From assembly GCA_025361625.1 (NCBI GenBank), contig JANYKL010000078.1, positions 18,874-82,873 of the forward strand: DNA of 64,000 nt, in the 5' to 3' direction. Shown here in pieces: positions 9,011 through 17,944 of this stretch. The stretch is from Acidobacteriaceae bacterium (GTDB lineage Bacteria; Acidobacteriota; Terriglobia; Terriglobales; Acidobacteriaceae). Within the stretch, counting starts at the first letter, position 1. Each line of letters starts with the position of its first letter. The position numbers were made by a program, and so were the translations under genes. Under the pieces are notes generated by a model. The model was given only the letters and a program-made list of their open reading frames with translations, searched no databases and was not told the DNA's origin.

Positions 9011-9091
9011 GGCACGACCTCGCTGGACACACTACATAAGAACGAAGTACAAAATCGAAGTTAACTACAAACGAAATCCGGTAACGGCACC

Positions 9092-9844
9092 ATGGGCTTA
9101 GACGAGAATCAGCGAGTAGTCGGGGCGACTCCGGTGGGCACGGAAGATCGCGCCTCGGCCTCAAAAGCGGTGCGCGACATGTTTACCTCGATTGCTCCGC
9201 GCTATGACCTGCTGAATCACATTTTATCGCTGAACATCGATCGGTTGTGGTGGTGGCGCACCGCGCGACAATTCGATGAAATCCTGAAGCGTCCCGGAAT
9301 GAAAGTGCTTGACCTGTGCTGTGGGACGGGCGATATGACCTTCGCGCTCAACCGCCGCGCCGGCCCTTCTACCACGATCTTTGGAGCCGATTTTTCCCAC
9401 GCCATGATCGAGCGAGCATCCCAGAAGGGAAGCGCCACAAACCTGCGCTGGATCGAAGCGGACGCTCTATCCCTGCCATTTTCCGATGCTCGCTTCGATC
9501 TTCTGACTTCTGCTTTTGGGTTTAGAAATCTCGCCGATTACGATGCAGGATTGCGCGAAATCGTGCGCGTTCTCACCCCCGGCGGCCAGTGCGCCATTCT
9601 CGATTTCGGAGAGCCCGGCGGATGGATCGGGCACGCATATCGAATTTACTTCAAGAAAATTCTTCCCACGATCGGAACGCTACTTTCCGGAGTTCGCGGA
9701 CCGTATGCGTATCTCCCCGCTTCGGTCGAGCGTTTTCCTGCGCCTGCGGAAATGTTAGAGCGTATGCGCCAGGCAGGTTTTCGCGAAGCCACTTGGACGC
9801 CTTATACCTTTGGCGTTGCCGGACTTTACCGGGGATTCAAATAG
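9092..9844 (+). CDS. ubiE: Demethylmenaquinone/ubiquinone C-methyltransferase
   Basis: A 250-aa SAM-dependent methyltransferase of the UbiE/MenG family, which methylates the quinone ring. Seen: YDLLNHILSLNIDRLWWW near the N-terminus, motif I VLDLCCGTGDMTFAL, and SAFGFRNLADYDAGL, all diagnostic of the family. Given the UbiA-like gene at 48355 and the usual quinone of Acidobacteriota, menaquinone is the likely product (menG role). The first 25 residues are unusually polar and may be an extension. The 3' end overlaps the convergent epimerase gene by 8 bp. Confidence 0.93.
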   Translation: MGLDENQRVVGATPVGTEDRASASKAVRDMFTSIAPRYDLLNHILSLNIDRLWWWRTARQFDEILKRPGMKVLDLCCGTGDMTFALNRRAGPSTTIFGADFSHAMIERASQKGSATNLRWIEADALSLPFSDARFDLLTSAFGFRNLADYDAGLREIVRVLTPGGQCAILDFGEPGGWIGHAYRIYFKKILPTIGTLLSGVRGPYAYLPASVERFPAPAEMLERMRQAGFREATWTPYTFGVAGLYRGFK

Positions 9845-10922
9845 CCGCCGCAGTCGAAAGCTGCGTTGGCGAACTAGCGAAAGAGTCCGCAAACGCCTCG
9901 GCGTTCGTCTTCTTGATCACCATCTCGTAGTCGTCACCGAGAAATCGCTTCAGCCGCTCCGTGTTCATGATGTATTGACCGGTCATGTAGGGTGTCGCAT
10001 CTGGCGGGATGGCCGAAAGTTTTAAACTCCACAGAAGTTCCAGCACGCGGCGCATCCCCCATCTGCCGGGAACGCGTATAAGCTTCGCCTTCGCCATCTC
10101 GATGCACTGCCCAAAGGTTAAAGACTCTCCCCGCCCCGCAACATTCAAGATCGTCAAGCGCTGAGCCTCGGGATCGCGAGTGAGAATCCACGCGATCAGG
10201 CGCGCCATGTCGTCGACATGCACAAACTGAATTTTGTGATCCAGATATTGCCGCCCGTACGGAAGCATGCAGGGCAGGCGTTTTGACGACGCTCGCATGC
10301 GCGCCGCATATCGGCCCTTTCCGTTAGGAGTACCACGAAACGCCCCCATCAGGTAATTCTCAACCGAGGCTCCCGCAAAAATGTGAGGCCGCAGAATAAA
10401 GACGCCACACCCACGAAGCGCGGGGGCGCGCTGCTGCACCACCAGGTCGCTTTCCTTCTTGTGAAGCGCATACGGAAGAGTATGTGCCGAGAGCGGCGCG
10501 TCTTCTTCGACCGCAGCCGGAAGGTCTGATCCGTAGGCGGAAACGCTGCTCGGGAAAATAAATTGTCGAACGATGCTGCCCGCCGTTCGATTCGCTTCGG
10601 TGATGGCTTCAATCACCCGGGCGGTTCCGCCCACGTTGATCCTCCACATCCGATCGACGTCTAAAACGCCAGAGCGTTGCGGATCAATTACGAATGCAAG
10701 GTGAACTACCGATATCGGCTGAATCTCGCGGAGCAGAAGCAGCAACTCGCGCGTGGATTCTTCATTGCCCAGGTCGAGCGATACGAATTGTGAAACGGTG
10801 CATTGTGTCGGCGGCGTGACATCGACGCCAACCACCTGATAATCGGAAAGCATCGGGACCAACCTCTGCCCGAGGTTGCCGGAAACACCCGTAATCAGAA
10901 TTGCTGGTTTTGAGCTATTCAT
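9837..10922 (-). CDS. NAD-dependent epimerase/dehydratase (extended SDR)
   Basis: This 361-aa cytosolic protein has the Rossmann motif ILITGVSGNLGQRLV at residues 8-22. It also has a Ser in FIFPSSVSAYG and the catalytic YALHKKESD (YxxxK, about 152-156), so it is an extended short-chain dehydrogenase likely acting on a nucleotide sugar or related substrate. The C-terminal substrate region (about 200-350) gives no clear substrate. The ATG at 10922 is the natural start. It is alone on the minus strand, convergent with ubiE. Confidence 0.85.
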   Translation of the reverse strand: MNSSKPAILITGVSGNLGQRLVPMLSDYQVVGVDVTPPTQCTVSQFVSLDLGNEESTRELLLLLREIQPISVVHLAFVIDPQRSGVLDVDRMWRINVGGTARVIEAITEANRTAGSIVRQFIFPSSVSAYGSDLPAAVEEDAPLSAHTLPYALHKKESDLVVQQRAPALRGCGVFILRPHIFAGASVENYLMGAFRGTPNGKGRYAARMRASSKRLPCMLPYGRQYLDHKIQFVHVDDMARLIAWILTRDPEAQRLTILNVAGRGESLTFGQCIEMAKAKLIRVPGRWGMRRVLELLWSLKLSAIPPDATPYMTGQYIMNTERLKRFLGDDYEMVIKKTNAEAFADSFASSPTQLSTAAAI

Positions 10923-11046
10923 TCAAACGCTTGGCATTATTCATGCAGAAGTTTTCGCTTGTCATGCCGAAGCTCGGCCCTATTCATCCAGACCAGGTCC
11001 CCTCCGTGGAGTCTGCTACTTTCATCGACCCAGGGTGTCGAGAGCA

Positions 11047-12162
11047 TCAGTCCGGATCTTCGGCCTGCTCCGGCGGAGGTGTAGGTCCGCGGCGCGGCGC
11101 CGGTATCTGCGATTGAGTTGCGCCAAAATACGCGTCGTTCATCTCCACATTATTCTGGTAGCTGCTCATACTATCGCGGTAGCGCTTGCTTGAAAGGGTG
11201 CTGCGAATCTCCGCTTTCACATCCTCGAGCGGCAAAACGCTTTTCGTGACAATCTTGTAAATGTAATATCCGCTTGCATCAGGAAGCACGTCTGAAACTT
11301 CGCCGGCTTTCAAATCCATGATGCTTTTATGAGAAGCCGGAAGCGTGTTGCGTCGCACTTTTTCCGACGCAGTTGGCGGAGGATTTCCCGGCAACCCCGC
11401 CGCGACATAAGCCTCTTTCTGCAACTTGTCCGGATCTTCGCCCTTCACAAGGCGAGCGTGCAGATCGACGCTCAATTTCTGCATTGCTGCTTCATCCGCT
11501 TTTCGCTGCGCCTCGGTGGGAGCAGTCGTCGCTGTCACTGCGGGTTTCATTCCTGCCTTAGTCGCTGTCGTTGCAGGACTTTTGGCAGAAATTTGTTTCG
11601 AGATCTGTTTCGTATGAGGAACAAAAATCTTGGCGATCGTCGCCTTCTCATAAGCAGGTTGATTCTGCTGGTAATACTCGTTCAGGTCGGCATCAGAGAT
11701 CTTGCCTGCGTCCTCTTGCAGTGCGTGGCTCAGCGCGAGCGAAAGAATCTGCAAGCGGGCGAAGCGCATGGTTTCAGCAAACTTCGCGTCTTTGTCAAGG
11801 CCGCGTTTTTCCGCCTCCGTCGCCATTCTTAGCATCGTCGTGTATTTGTTGGCCAGATTTCGTCGTACCGCCGGAGGCATGTTCGGTTGCAGCGCATCCA
11901 CCAACTTGTCGAACTCCGCGCGCGTGATCACTGTCTTGCAGGCATCGTTTTGTTTACCGTCGCTGCAGAACCCCTTGAGCGTTATCACGGGATCACTCGC
12001 CGCGACCTCAGCCTTGGGAGCTTCAGTCGGAGCTGCAGGGCCGCTCGGAGCCGTCGCCCCTGGTTCCGCCTTTTCCCCAGCCGGAGGGGCAGCCGGGGGT
12101 TGCGAAGTCTGGCCGAAAGCCATGCTCGCAAGTAATAAACAAACGCAGCTAAGATTACGCAT
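11047..12162 (-). CDS. Exported peptidyl-prolyl isomerase, parvulin/SurA-like
   Basis: From ATG 12162, with GGAGG about 10 bases upstream, the 371-aa protein starts with a signal peptide (MRNLSCVCLLLASMAFGQ). An Ala/Pro-rich linker follows (about 20-55), then a SurA-N-like helical part (FDKLVDALQPNMPPAVRRNL). A parvulin-type domain comes last (about 190-325, with SHKSIMDLKAGEVSDVLPD and YYIYKIVTKSVLPLEDVK). A charged Thr/Ala/Lys insert (about 195-220) interrupts the domain. Its expected role is folding of periplasmic or outer-membrane proteins. An upstream in-frame ATG at 12207 is less likely because it lacks the ribosome site. Confidence 0.87.
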   Translation of the reverse strand: MRNLSCVCLLLASMAFGQTSQPPAAPPAGEKAEPGATAPSGPAAPTEAPKAEVAASDPVITLKGFCSDGKQNDACKTVITRAEFDKLVDALQPNMPPAVRRNLANKYTTMLRMATEAEKRGLDKDAKFAETMRFARLQILSLALSHALQEDAGKISDADLNEYYQQNQPAYEKATIAKIFVPHTKQISKQISAKSPATTATKAGMKPAVTATTAPTEAQRKADEAAMQKLSVDLHARLVKGEDPDKLQKEAYVAAGLPGNPPPTASEKVRRNTLPASHKSIMDLKAGEVSDVLPDASGYYIYKIVTKSVLPLEDVKAEIRSTLSSKRYRDSMSSYQNNVEMNDAYFGATQSQIPAPRRGPTPPPEQAEDPD

Positions 12163-12387
12163 TACGGAAACTCCTCCACTCGCTGTTCGCGGCCCATTTG
12201 CTGTCAAGTTTCATTGCTGTGCAAGTTCCCACTGGGCCAGGTCAAATCTCATTTGCTGTTCAACTCCCAACAATCCGCTTTAAAATTGAACAATCCAAAG
12301 ACCGATGTCATCGTAGCATGACGCAATGTTGCTCGGGGAACACCGAAGGCGTTGGATTCGAACGAATCCAAAGCTATAAAGGCGGGT

Positions 12388-13818
12388 ATGTCTGAGGCAC
12401 AAGCGGCGGCCAGAACGGGATTGATGCGCAAGGAGAAGCGAACCGCTGCCGGCAACTCGGTACTGGCCGCCGTGGTCATCACGACTCTCAAGATTGTCGT
12501 CGGAATATCGACCGGTTCCCTCGGCATTTTATCCGAGGCTGCGCATTCTGGCCTGGACCTCGCAGCCGCTCTGGTAACGTTCTTTTCTGTGCAGGTTTCT
12601 GACAAGCCCGCCGATGCCGACCATCAGTATGGCCACGAGAAGTTTGAAAACTTTTCCGCGTTCATCGAGACCGCCTTGCTTCTACTTACCTGCGTTTGGA
12701 TCGTCTACGAGGCGGTCAAGCGTCTCTTCTTTCAAAGTGTGGAGATTGAACCGAACATCGCTGCATTCGCCGTGATGTTCCTATCGATCGCGGTGGATGT
12801 TTGGCGTTCGCGTGCCCTCGGCCGGGTCGCGGCGAAATACGATAGCCAGGCGCTTGAGGCCGACGCGCTTCATTTTTCGACCGATGTTTGGTCGAGTTCG
12901 GTCGTCATCGCCGGCCTTGCCCTCGTGTGGCTTGCGAGAAGTTATCACGTTCATTGGTTGTTTCGCGCTGACCCGGTCGCCGCGCTCTTTGTGGCGGGCG
13001 TGGTTATTTCCGTCAGTTGGCGGCTCGCAAGAAAAACCGTCGACGCGCTGCTCGATGCCGCGCCCCCAGGAGTTCGCATCCAGATTCAAGAACGCCTTCG
13101 AACCGTCGAGGGCGTGCTCGATGTCGACCGCGTGAGATTCCGCAAGGCTGGCAACCGTTTCTTTGCAGACGTATCCGTTGGATTGGAACGCAATTCCACC
13201 TTCCAGCGCTCACAGCAAGTGTCCGATGCGGTGACATCGCGTGTGCAAGAGGTTCTTCCCGGGGCCGATGTTGTCGTGCATTCCGTTCCACGAGCGGGGA
13301 GGGCTGAAAATATTTTCGATCGGATCCGTGGAGTAGCCACGCGCCACAACTTCAACGTCCATGACGTGAGCGTGCAGGATCTGAACGGCCAGTTGCATGT
13401 CGAACAGCATCTCGAACTGGACGAGCGTCTCAGCATGAAGCACGCCCACGACGAAGTCACTCGCCTGGAAACAGAAATGCGCATCGAGGTGCCCGAAATC
13501 TCGACCATCCTCACCCACATCGAAAGCGAGCCTGCAACCATCGAGCGCGGCGAGCAGATTGTTCGCGAACCTAAGCTCGAGCAGCGACTCAAAAAGATTG
13601 TGAAACAATTTCCTGAAGTGATCGATGTCCACGATTTTCACTTTAAAAAAGTGAGGGCGCGCCTCTACGTTTCTTGCCACTGCACTTTGCCAGACGACAT
13701 GCCGCTTTCGCGTGTTCACGATCTGCAGACGTCGCTTGAAACACGCTTCAAGCATGACGCTCCAGAATTATTCAGAGTTCTCATACATCCGGAACCAGTC
13801 ACCGATAACCGCCGCTGA
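12388..13818 (+). CDS. Cation diffusion facilitator (CDF) transporter with doubled cytosolic domain
   Basis: Metal/proton antiporter of the inner membrane, probably exporting Zn, Fe or Mn. The transmembrane part (about 20-220) has the CDF signature GSLGILSEAAHSGLD and the paired site in DALHFSTDVWSS. The protein is about 476 aa, longer than the usual 300. After the first cytosolic ferredoxin-like domain (about 225-300) there are two more stretches of the same kind (VHDVSVQDLNGQLHVEQHLE and VHDFHFKKVRARLYVSCHC), giving three tandem cytosolic modules. I chose ATG 12388; a TTG at 12352 would add 12 residues. It is followed by osmC after 61 bp. Confidence 0.9.
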   Translation: MSEAQAAARTGLMRKEKRTAAGNSVLAAVVITTLKIVVGISTGSLGILSEAAHSGLDLAAALVTFFSVQVSDKPADADHQYGHEKFENFSAFIETALLLLTCVWIVYEAVKRLFFQSVEIEPNIAAFAVMFLSIAVDVWRSRALGRVAAKYDSQALEADALHFSTDVWSSSVVIAGLALVWLARSYHVHWLFRADPVAALFVAGVVISVSWRLARKTVDALLDAAPPGVRIQIQERLRTVEGVLDVDRVRFRKAGNRFFADVSVGLERNSTFQRSQQVSDAVTSRVQEVLPGADVVVHSVPRAGRAENIFDRIRGVATRHNFNVHDVSVQDLNGQLHVEQHLELDERLSMKHAHDEVTRLETEMRIEVPEISTILTHIESEPATIERGEQIVREPKLEQRLKKIVKQFPEVIDVHDFHFKKVRARLYVSCHCTLPDDMPLSRVHDLQTSLETRFKHDAPELFRVLIHPEPVTDNRR

Positions 13819-13879
13819 CAGGGCCGCGAGCCGCATCGACGCTTGCGACCGCTGGCAGCGACGGACGAAAGGGAAGTGC

Positions 13880-14281
13880 ATGATCGCAGCATCCGTAAAT
13901 TGGACTGACAACGAGCGCTACGTTGGAGCCGCGACATCGCGGCATGCCATTGTGCTAGACACAGCGAAAGAAAAAACCGCCAACAGCCCCATGGAATTGG
14001 TCTTGATCGGTTTGTGCGGCTGCACTGCGTCTGATGTGGTCGGAATTCTGCGTAAGAAGCGTGAGAAGTTCACTGCGCTCGAAGTCAAGGCAAGCGCCGA
14101 GCGAGCTGACGGCTACCCGGCCATCTACACCTCGATTCACTTGACGTACGTCGTGACCGGCGAGGTTTCAAAAAAAGCAATAGAAGATGCCGTGAAACTC
14201 TCGAAAGAGAAATATTGCTCCGTCTCAGCCATGCTTGAGAAATCCGCGAAGATCACTTACACGATTGAGCAAATAATGTGA
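13880..14281 (+). CDS. OsmC-family peroxidase-like protein
   Basis: A 133-aa protein with the two redox cysteines of the OsmC/Ohr fold, in LIGLCGCTASDVV and KYCSVSAML. Such proteins reduce organic hydroperoxides. The YhfA-like branch is the closest by length and by the N-terminal form (NWTDNERYVGAATSRHAIVLD). Start ATG 13880 follows AAGGGAAG. Its stop overlaps the GTG start of the next gene by four bases, so the two are co-translated. Confidence 0.9.
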   Translation: MIAASVNWTDNERYVGAATSRHAIVLDTAKEKTANSPMELVLIGLCGCTASDVVGILRKKREKFTALEVKASAERADGYPAIYTSIHLTYVVTGEVSKKAIEDAVKLSKEKYCSVSAMLEKSAKITYTIEQIM

Positions 14282-15264
14282 GCGGAAAGCGCGATCCGCT
14301 GCGGGGCTACTTGTTTATCGGTGCCGCCACCTTTCTTTGGGGAGTTTCAGCCACCATGGGCCGCGCCGCCTTTACCGGGCATTTGCCCGCCTGGCTCGGA
14401 GCGTCCCTGAATTCTTCGCTGCCCAATTCACTCAAAAACATCGATCCCCTGATCCTGTCGCAGAGTCGTGCAACGTTGTCGTTAGCTGTTCTCTTTCCGA
14501 TCTTGTTACTACGCAGAGGGCCGGCGCAGCTCGCCGTCCCTCTGCGCGACGCCTTAAGATTCTTCCTGCTTGGAGTCTTCGGCATCGCCGCTTCGAACTA
14601 TCTTTATTACCTGGCGATCCAGCGAACAAACGTGGCGACAGCGATCATTTTGCAGTACACAGCCCCGGTTTGGGTCTTGATCTATACCGCTTTGCGTTCC
14701 AGTCAACGGCCGTCGTCCATCAAGATATTGGCCGTTGCATTGTCCGTCGCCGGATGTGCGCTAGCCGTCGGGCTTGTCGGCTCTGGCGGGCTTCGGCTGG
14801 ATGCCGTCGGAGTGATCGCCGCGCTGTTGGCAGCATTTTCTTTCGCGTTTTATAACATTGGCGGGCACTCCGTTCTCGCGCGCTATGATCGCTGGAAGGT
14901 GCTGCTCTGGGTCTTGTTCGCCGCCGCGCTTTTTTGGATTGTTGTCAACCCTCCGCAGAAAATTGTCGCCGCGCATTACGGGTTGGGCCAGTGGGTCTTT
15001 CTATTGCTCTTCTCCCTTGTATCCGTGCTCGGACCGTTTTCCTGTTACTTCGCTGGACTCCAGCACCTGGAACCGACGCGCGCTATCGTCACAAGTTGTT
15101 TGGAACCCGTCTTCAGCATCGTCATAACGGCCCTGGTGCTCGGTGAACTGGTCCGGCCTGTGCAGACCGCAGGCATTGCGTTGGTACTCGGGGCGATCGT
15201 GCTGATTCAGTTGCCGGGACGAGGAGAAGGGCCGGACCAAATGGTGCTCGAGCCCGTGGAGTGA
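14278..15264 (+). CDS. EamA/DMT-family permease
   Basis: A 328-aa membrane protein with about ten transmembrane helices in two EamA repeats (first about 10-150, second about 165-310). Typical strings are AASNYLYYLAIQRTNVATA and GPFSCYFAGLQHLEPTRAIV. The family exports amino acids or other metabolites; substrate unknown. It begins at GTG 14278, overlapping osmC by 4 bp. Confidence 0.88.
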   Translation: MSGKRDPLRGYLFIGAATFLWGVSATMGRAAFTGHLPAWLGASLNSSLPNSLKNIDPLILSQSRATLSLAVLFPILLLRRGPAQLAVPLRDALRFFLLGVFGIAASNYLYYLAIQRTNVATAIILQYTAPVWVLIYTALRSSQRPSSIKILAVALSVAGCALAVGLVGSGGLRLDAVGVIAALLAAFSFAFYNIGGHSVLARYDRWKVLLWVLFAAALFWIVVNPPQKIVAAHYGLGQWVFLLLFSLVSVLGPFSCYFAGLQHLEPTRAIVTSCLEPVFSIVITALVLGELVRPVQTAGIALVLGAIVLIQLPGRGEGPDQMVLEPVE

Positions 15265-15388
15265 GCCCTCAGGAAGCCAACCGCACCGGCGAAAGTAAAA
15301 TCTTCGCCCTCAAGAAAACAATTCTCAATTTCAATGCGGGTAATAGCAATCCCGCGTCCATCCACATTCGCCCAAGCGGTGCCCCTAG

Positions 15389-16354
15389 TTACAACGCGCC
15401 CGCACGTTTTTTCAAATGCTTGAAATATCTCTCCGCTTTTCGCACATCGCGTCCAATCTGCTCTTTCAAAGCTTCAACCGACGGAAATTTGATCTCGTCG
15501 CGAAGGCGATGCAGAAAGTAAACCTCAACCCCAGTTTCCGCAGTGAGTTCGAGCGGATGAAAGTTCAAAAGGTGCGACTCGATGGCGAAGGAATCGCTGC
15601 CGAAGGTTGGGCGGTTGCCAACATTCGTAACCGAGTCAAAGCACTCAGCCGTCGCGCCGGCCCCAACGCGAGTGCGAGTGATATATACCCCATCTTTCGG
15701 AACCAGTTCCTCATAGCGCGATAGGTTAATGGTCGGGACGGTGTACTTCGAACCATAGCCGCGGCCTCGTCCCGGAGTCGAAAGAATGCTGAAGGGGCGA
15801 GCGAGCAGATGACGTGCTCGGCTCACCCTGCCTTCACGTAACAACTTACGGATCTGGCTGCTGGATACGGCTTCTCCACGCAACCGCATCTCGGGATAAT
15901 CGCGCACCACAAAATTCATCTGCTCGCCGAACTCTCGCAAGGTGTCAATGTTGCCCTCAGCTCGATGACCGAAGCGAAAGTTGTACCCCTCATGAACTTC
16001 AATCGGGCGCAGCCGATTATTCAGGATTTCCTTGACGAATTCGAAGGGCGTCATTATCGAAAGATCCCGCGAGAAGGGGAGCACCACCACCGCGTCAATC
16101 CCGGTCTTTTCGAGCAACCGCAATTTCTCTTGCATCGGAGTCAGAAGCTTCAGGTCGTTGCCCGGGCGCAATATGCGGGTTGGGTGAGGATCGAAGGTCA
16201 CCGCAACCGATTTTGCGGCAGCAACTTTTGCGCGCTCCACAATTTCGGCGAGGACCTTGCCGTGAGCTCGATGAACGCCGTCAAAGTTCCCCACGCTGAC
16301 CACGGTTCGACCGAGATCTACAGGAATCGCGTCGAGGCTGCGGAAAACTTGCAT
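15389..16354 (-). CDS. ribF: Bifunctional riboflavin kinase / FAD synthetase
   Basis: Makes FMN and FAD from riboflavin. From ATG 16354 (321 aa) the N-terminal adenylyltransferase domain shows VVSVGNFDGVHRAHGKVL (about 17-34), VTFDPHPTRIL and EGYNFRFGHRAEGNIDTL. The C-terminal kinase domain shows GRGYGSKYTVPTINLSRYEE and GVYITRTRV. Both domains are complete. An ATG at 16402 would add 16 residues that do not look like the family. It is the last gene of a minus-strand run with the MBL hydrolase and DUF1844 genes. Confidence 0.95.
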   Translation of the reverse strand: MQVFRSLDAIPVDLGRTVVSVGNFDGVHRAHGKVLAEIVERAKVAAAKSVAVTFDPHPTRILRPGNDLKLLTPMQEKLRLLEKTGIDAVVVLPFSRDLSIMTPFEFVKEILNNRLRPIEVHEGYNFRFGHRAEGNIDTLREFGEQMNFVVRDYPEMRLRGEAVSSSQIRKLLREGRVSRARHLLARPFSILSTPGRGRGYGSKYTVPTINLSRYEELVPKDGVYITRTRVGAGATAECFDSVTNVGNRPTFGSDSFAIESHLLNFHPLELTAETGVEVYFLHRLRDEIKFPSVEALKEQIGRDVRKAERYFKHLKKRAGAL

Positions 16355-16391
16355 AGGTTGAATCGATAACCGGGAAATAACCGGACAAAGA

Positions 16392-17165
16392 TTAGATTTC
16401 AAATTCCAGCTTCATCCCGTCGAAAGCCAGTTTTACGCCTTCAGGCAGTAGCGCGTTGGTCTCCTCGTGCGGCAGATCGTGACAAATGTGGGTGAAGAAT
16501 GTCCGCTTGGGTTGAACGGCCTCGACGATCTTCAACGATTGTTCCACGGTGGAGTGTGTCGGATGCGGCTTGTAGCGCAGCGCATCGAGAAAAAGAATGT
16601 CGAGGTCGCGCAATTTTGCGATTGTCTCTTCCGGAACTTCGCTGTGATCGGTCAGATATGCGGCTGATCCGAATCGAAATCCGAGAATCGGAGTGACCCC
16701 GTGAATCACCGTCAAAGGCTCGAATCTCGCCCCGAAGAGTTCAAGCGTGCCGTCAATCGGATGCATCTCCACCTGAGGCAATCCCCCAAATTTGTAGGTT
16801 GGCTCGAAGATGTAGCGAAACATCGTACGCATAAAATCGCACGCCGCAGGGGTCGCGAAAAGCGGCATCTTGCCTGGCTTGTGGAGATAAGTAAGCGGCC
16901 GGAGGTCGTCGATCCCTAGAATGTGATCGGCGTGAGTGTGGGTATAAAACACGGCGTCGAGTTGTTGAATGTTTTCACGCAGCGCCTGTTCGCGAAAATC
17001 AGGAGTGCTGTCGATCATCACCTGCCGCCGGTTGTAGCCGATTAAGATTGATGGGCGTGTGCGGCGGTCCCGAGGGTCGCGCGAATGGCAGACGGCGCAG
17101 TCGCAGCCAATCGTTGGTACACCCATCGATGTGCCACTACCGAGAACCGTCAACGTTGCCTGCAT
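16392..17165 (-). CDS. PhnP-like metallo-beta-lactamase fold phosphodiesterase
   Basis: This 257-aa hydrolase carries the MBL metal motif THTHADHILGID (about 76-87), the further ligands DSTPDFR, TDHSE and FFTHICHDLPHE, and the N-terminal Cys cluster GCDCAVCHS seen in PhnP-type enzymes. PhnP cleaves cyclic phosphates; no phosphonate genes are nearby, so the natural substrate is open. Its ATG shares a base with the stop codon of the upstream DUF1844 gene (TGATG), so the pair is translationally coupled. Confidence 0.88.
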   Translation of the reverse strand: MQATLTVLGSGTSMGVPTIGCDCAVCHSRDPRDRRTRPSILIGYNRRQVMIDSTPDFREQALRENIQQLDAVFYTHTHADHILGIDDLRPLTYLHKPGKMPLFATPAACDFMRTMFRYIFEPTYKFGGLPQVEMHPIDGTLELFGARFEPLTVIHGVTPILGFRFGSAAYLTDHSEVPEETIAKLRDLDILFLDALRYKPHPTHSTVEQSLKIVEAVQPKRTFFTHICHDLPHEETNALLPEGVKLAFDGMKLEFEI

Positions 17166-17791
17166 CAGCCCTTTGTGCCCGTGTGCTGCCCCGGCGTTTG
17201 CGGAGCCCTGGCGAGAGCATTCGTGACTTCGACGTACGCCATGCGCAATTCATAGAGGCAGTTCTGAAGAAACCCTTTTTCCTTCGGAGTCAGGTTTCCC
17301 TTTGTTTTTTCTGAAATCATGTCCAGGGTATCGATCGTCTGTCGAGCGCCAATAAGGTCGACGCCCGGCTGTCCGCCCTGTTCATGCATCATTCCCATCT
17401 GCATCATCGCCGTCATATAAAGCGATGCCATAAAACGCTCGAAACTCATCTCGAGTTCTTTCGCGGAGTGCCCTTCGAGTTCCACGCTTTTGTCGAGATC
17501 GCGCGCTGACTGCTTGTAGGCATCATGTTGCGCTTGCTGTTCAGAATCGGTTGGAGGTTCCGGACCATCCAATTCGGATTCGGCTTCCGCTTCTGGAGCG
17601 CCCGAGGTTACGGGCTGCGCTTCCCCAGTAGGCGCAGCGGTCGGCGCCGGCGGATTCTCAAGTGCTACAGCAGCGGTTACGGGAATGGTAGAAACCTGCT
17701 CGTCGGTCGAGTCGCGAAGCTCTCCGTCCGAAGTGAACAGTCGCCGGTCGCTTACCTTAAATTCGCTTTCTTCTTTTCTTTTTTTAGCCAT
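17165..17791 (-). CDS. DUF1844 domain protein
   Basis: A 208-aa cytosolic protein. The first 15 residues are basic (MAKKRKEESEFKVSDRR) and a long Ala/Pro/Glu-rich linker follows (about 35-95). The last 100 residues form the helical DUF1844 module (FERFMASLYMTAMMQMGM, then GARQTIDTLDMISEKTKGNL). The domain is conserved in Acidobacteriota and deltaproteobacteria-like groups and has no settled function. It is the first gene of the unit with the PhnP-like hydrolase. Confidence 0.87.
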   Translation of the reverse strand: MAKKRKEESEFKVSDRRLFTSDGELRDSTDEQVSTIPVTAAVALENPPAPTAAPTGEAQPVTSGAPEAEAESELDGPEPPTDSEQQAQHDAYKQSARDLDKSVELEGHSAKELEMSFERFMASLYMTAMMQMGMMHEQGGQPGVDLIGARQTIDTLDMISEKTKGNLTPKEKGFLQNCLYELRMAYVEVTNALARAPQTPGQHTGTKG

Positions 17792-17906
17792 AGGATTGTC
17801 CTGACTGTCGTCCTGATATCGATGATTTGAAAACCTGAAATGATTTCAATCTTATTTGCGCCGAAGGCTTAGATTTTTAAGCGCCCCGGTGATGGTTCTG
17901 AATGAT

Positions 17907-17944
17907 CGCCCCCGTCGTCGCTCCCGTCACTCGCTCCCGTCACT
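17907..17944 (-). repeat. Tandem 13-bp units creating the ygfZ-like stop codon
   Basis: On the minus strand AGTGACGGGAGCG (17944-17932) is repeated exactly at 17931-17919 and then imperfectly (ACGACGGGGGCG, 17918-17907). The gene reads AGT GAC GGG AGC GAG TGA, so its stop codon lies inside the second unit. Confidence 0.85.
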
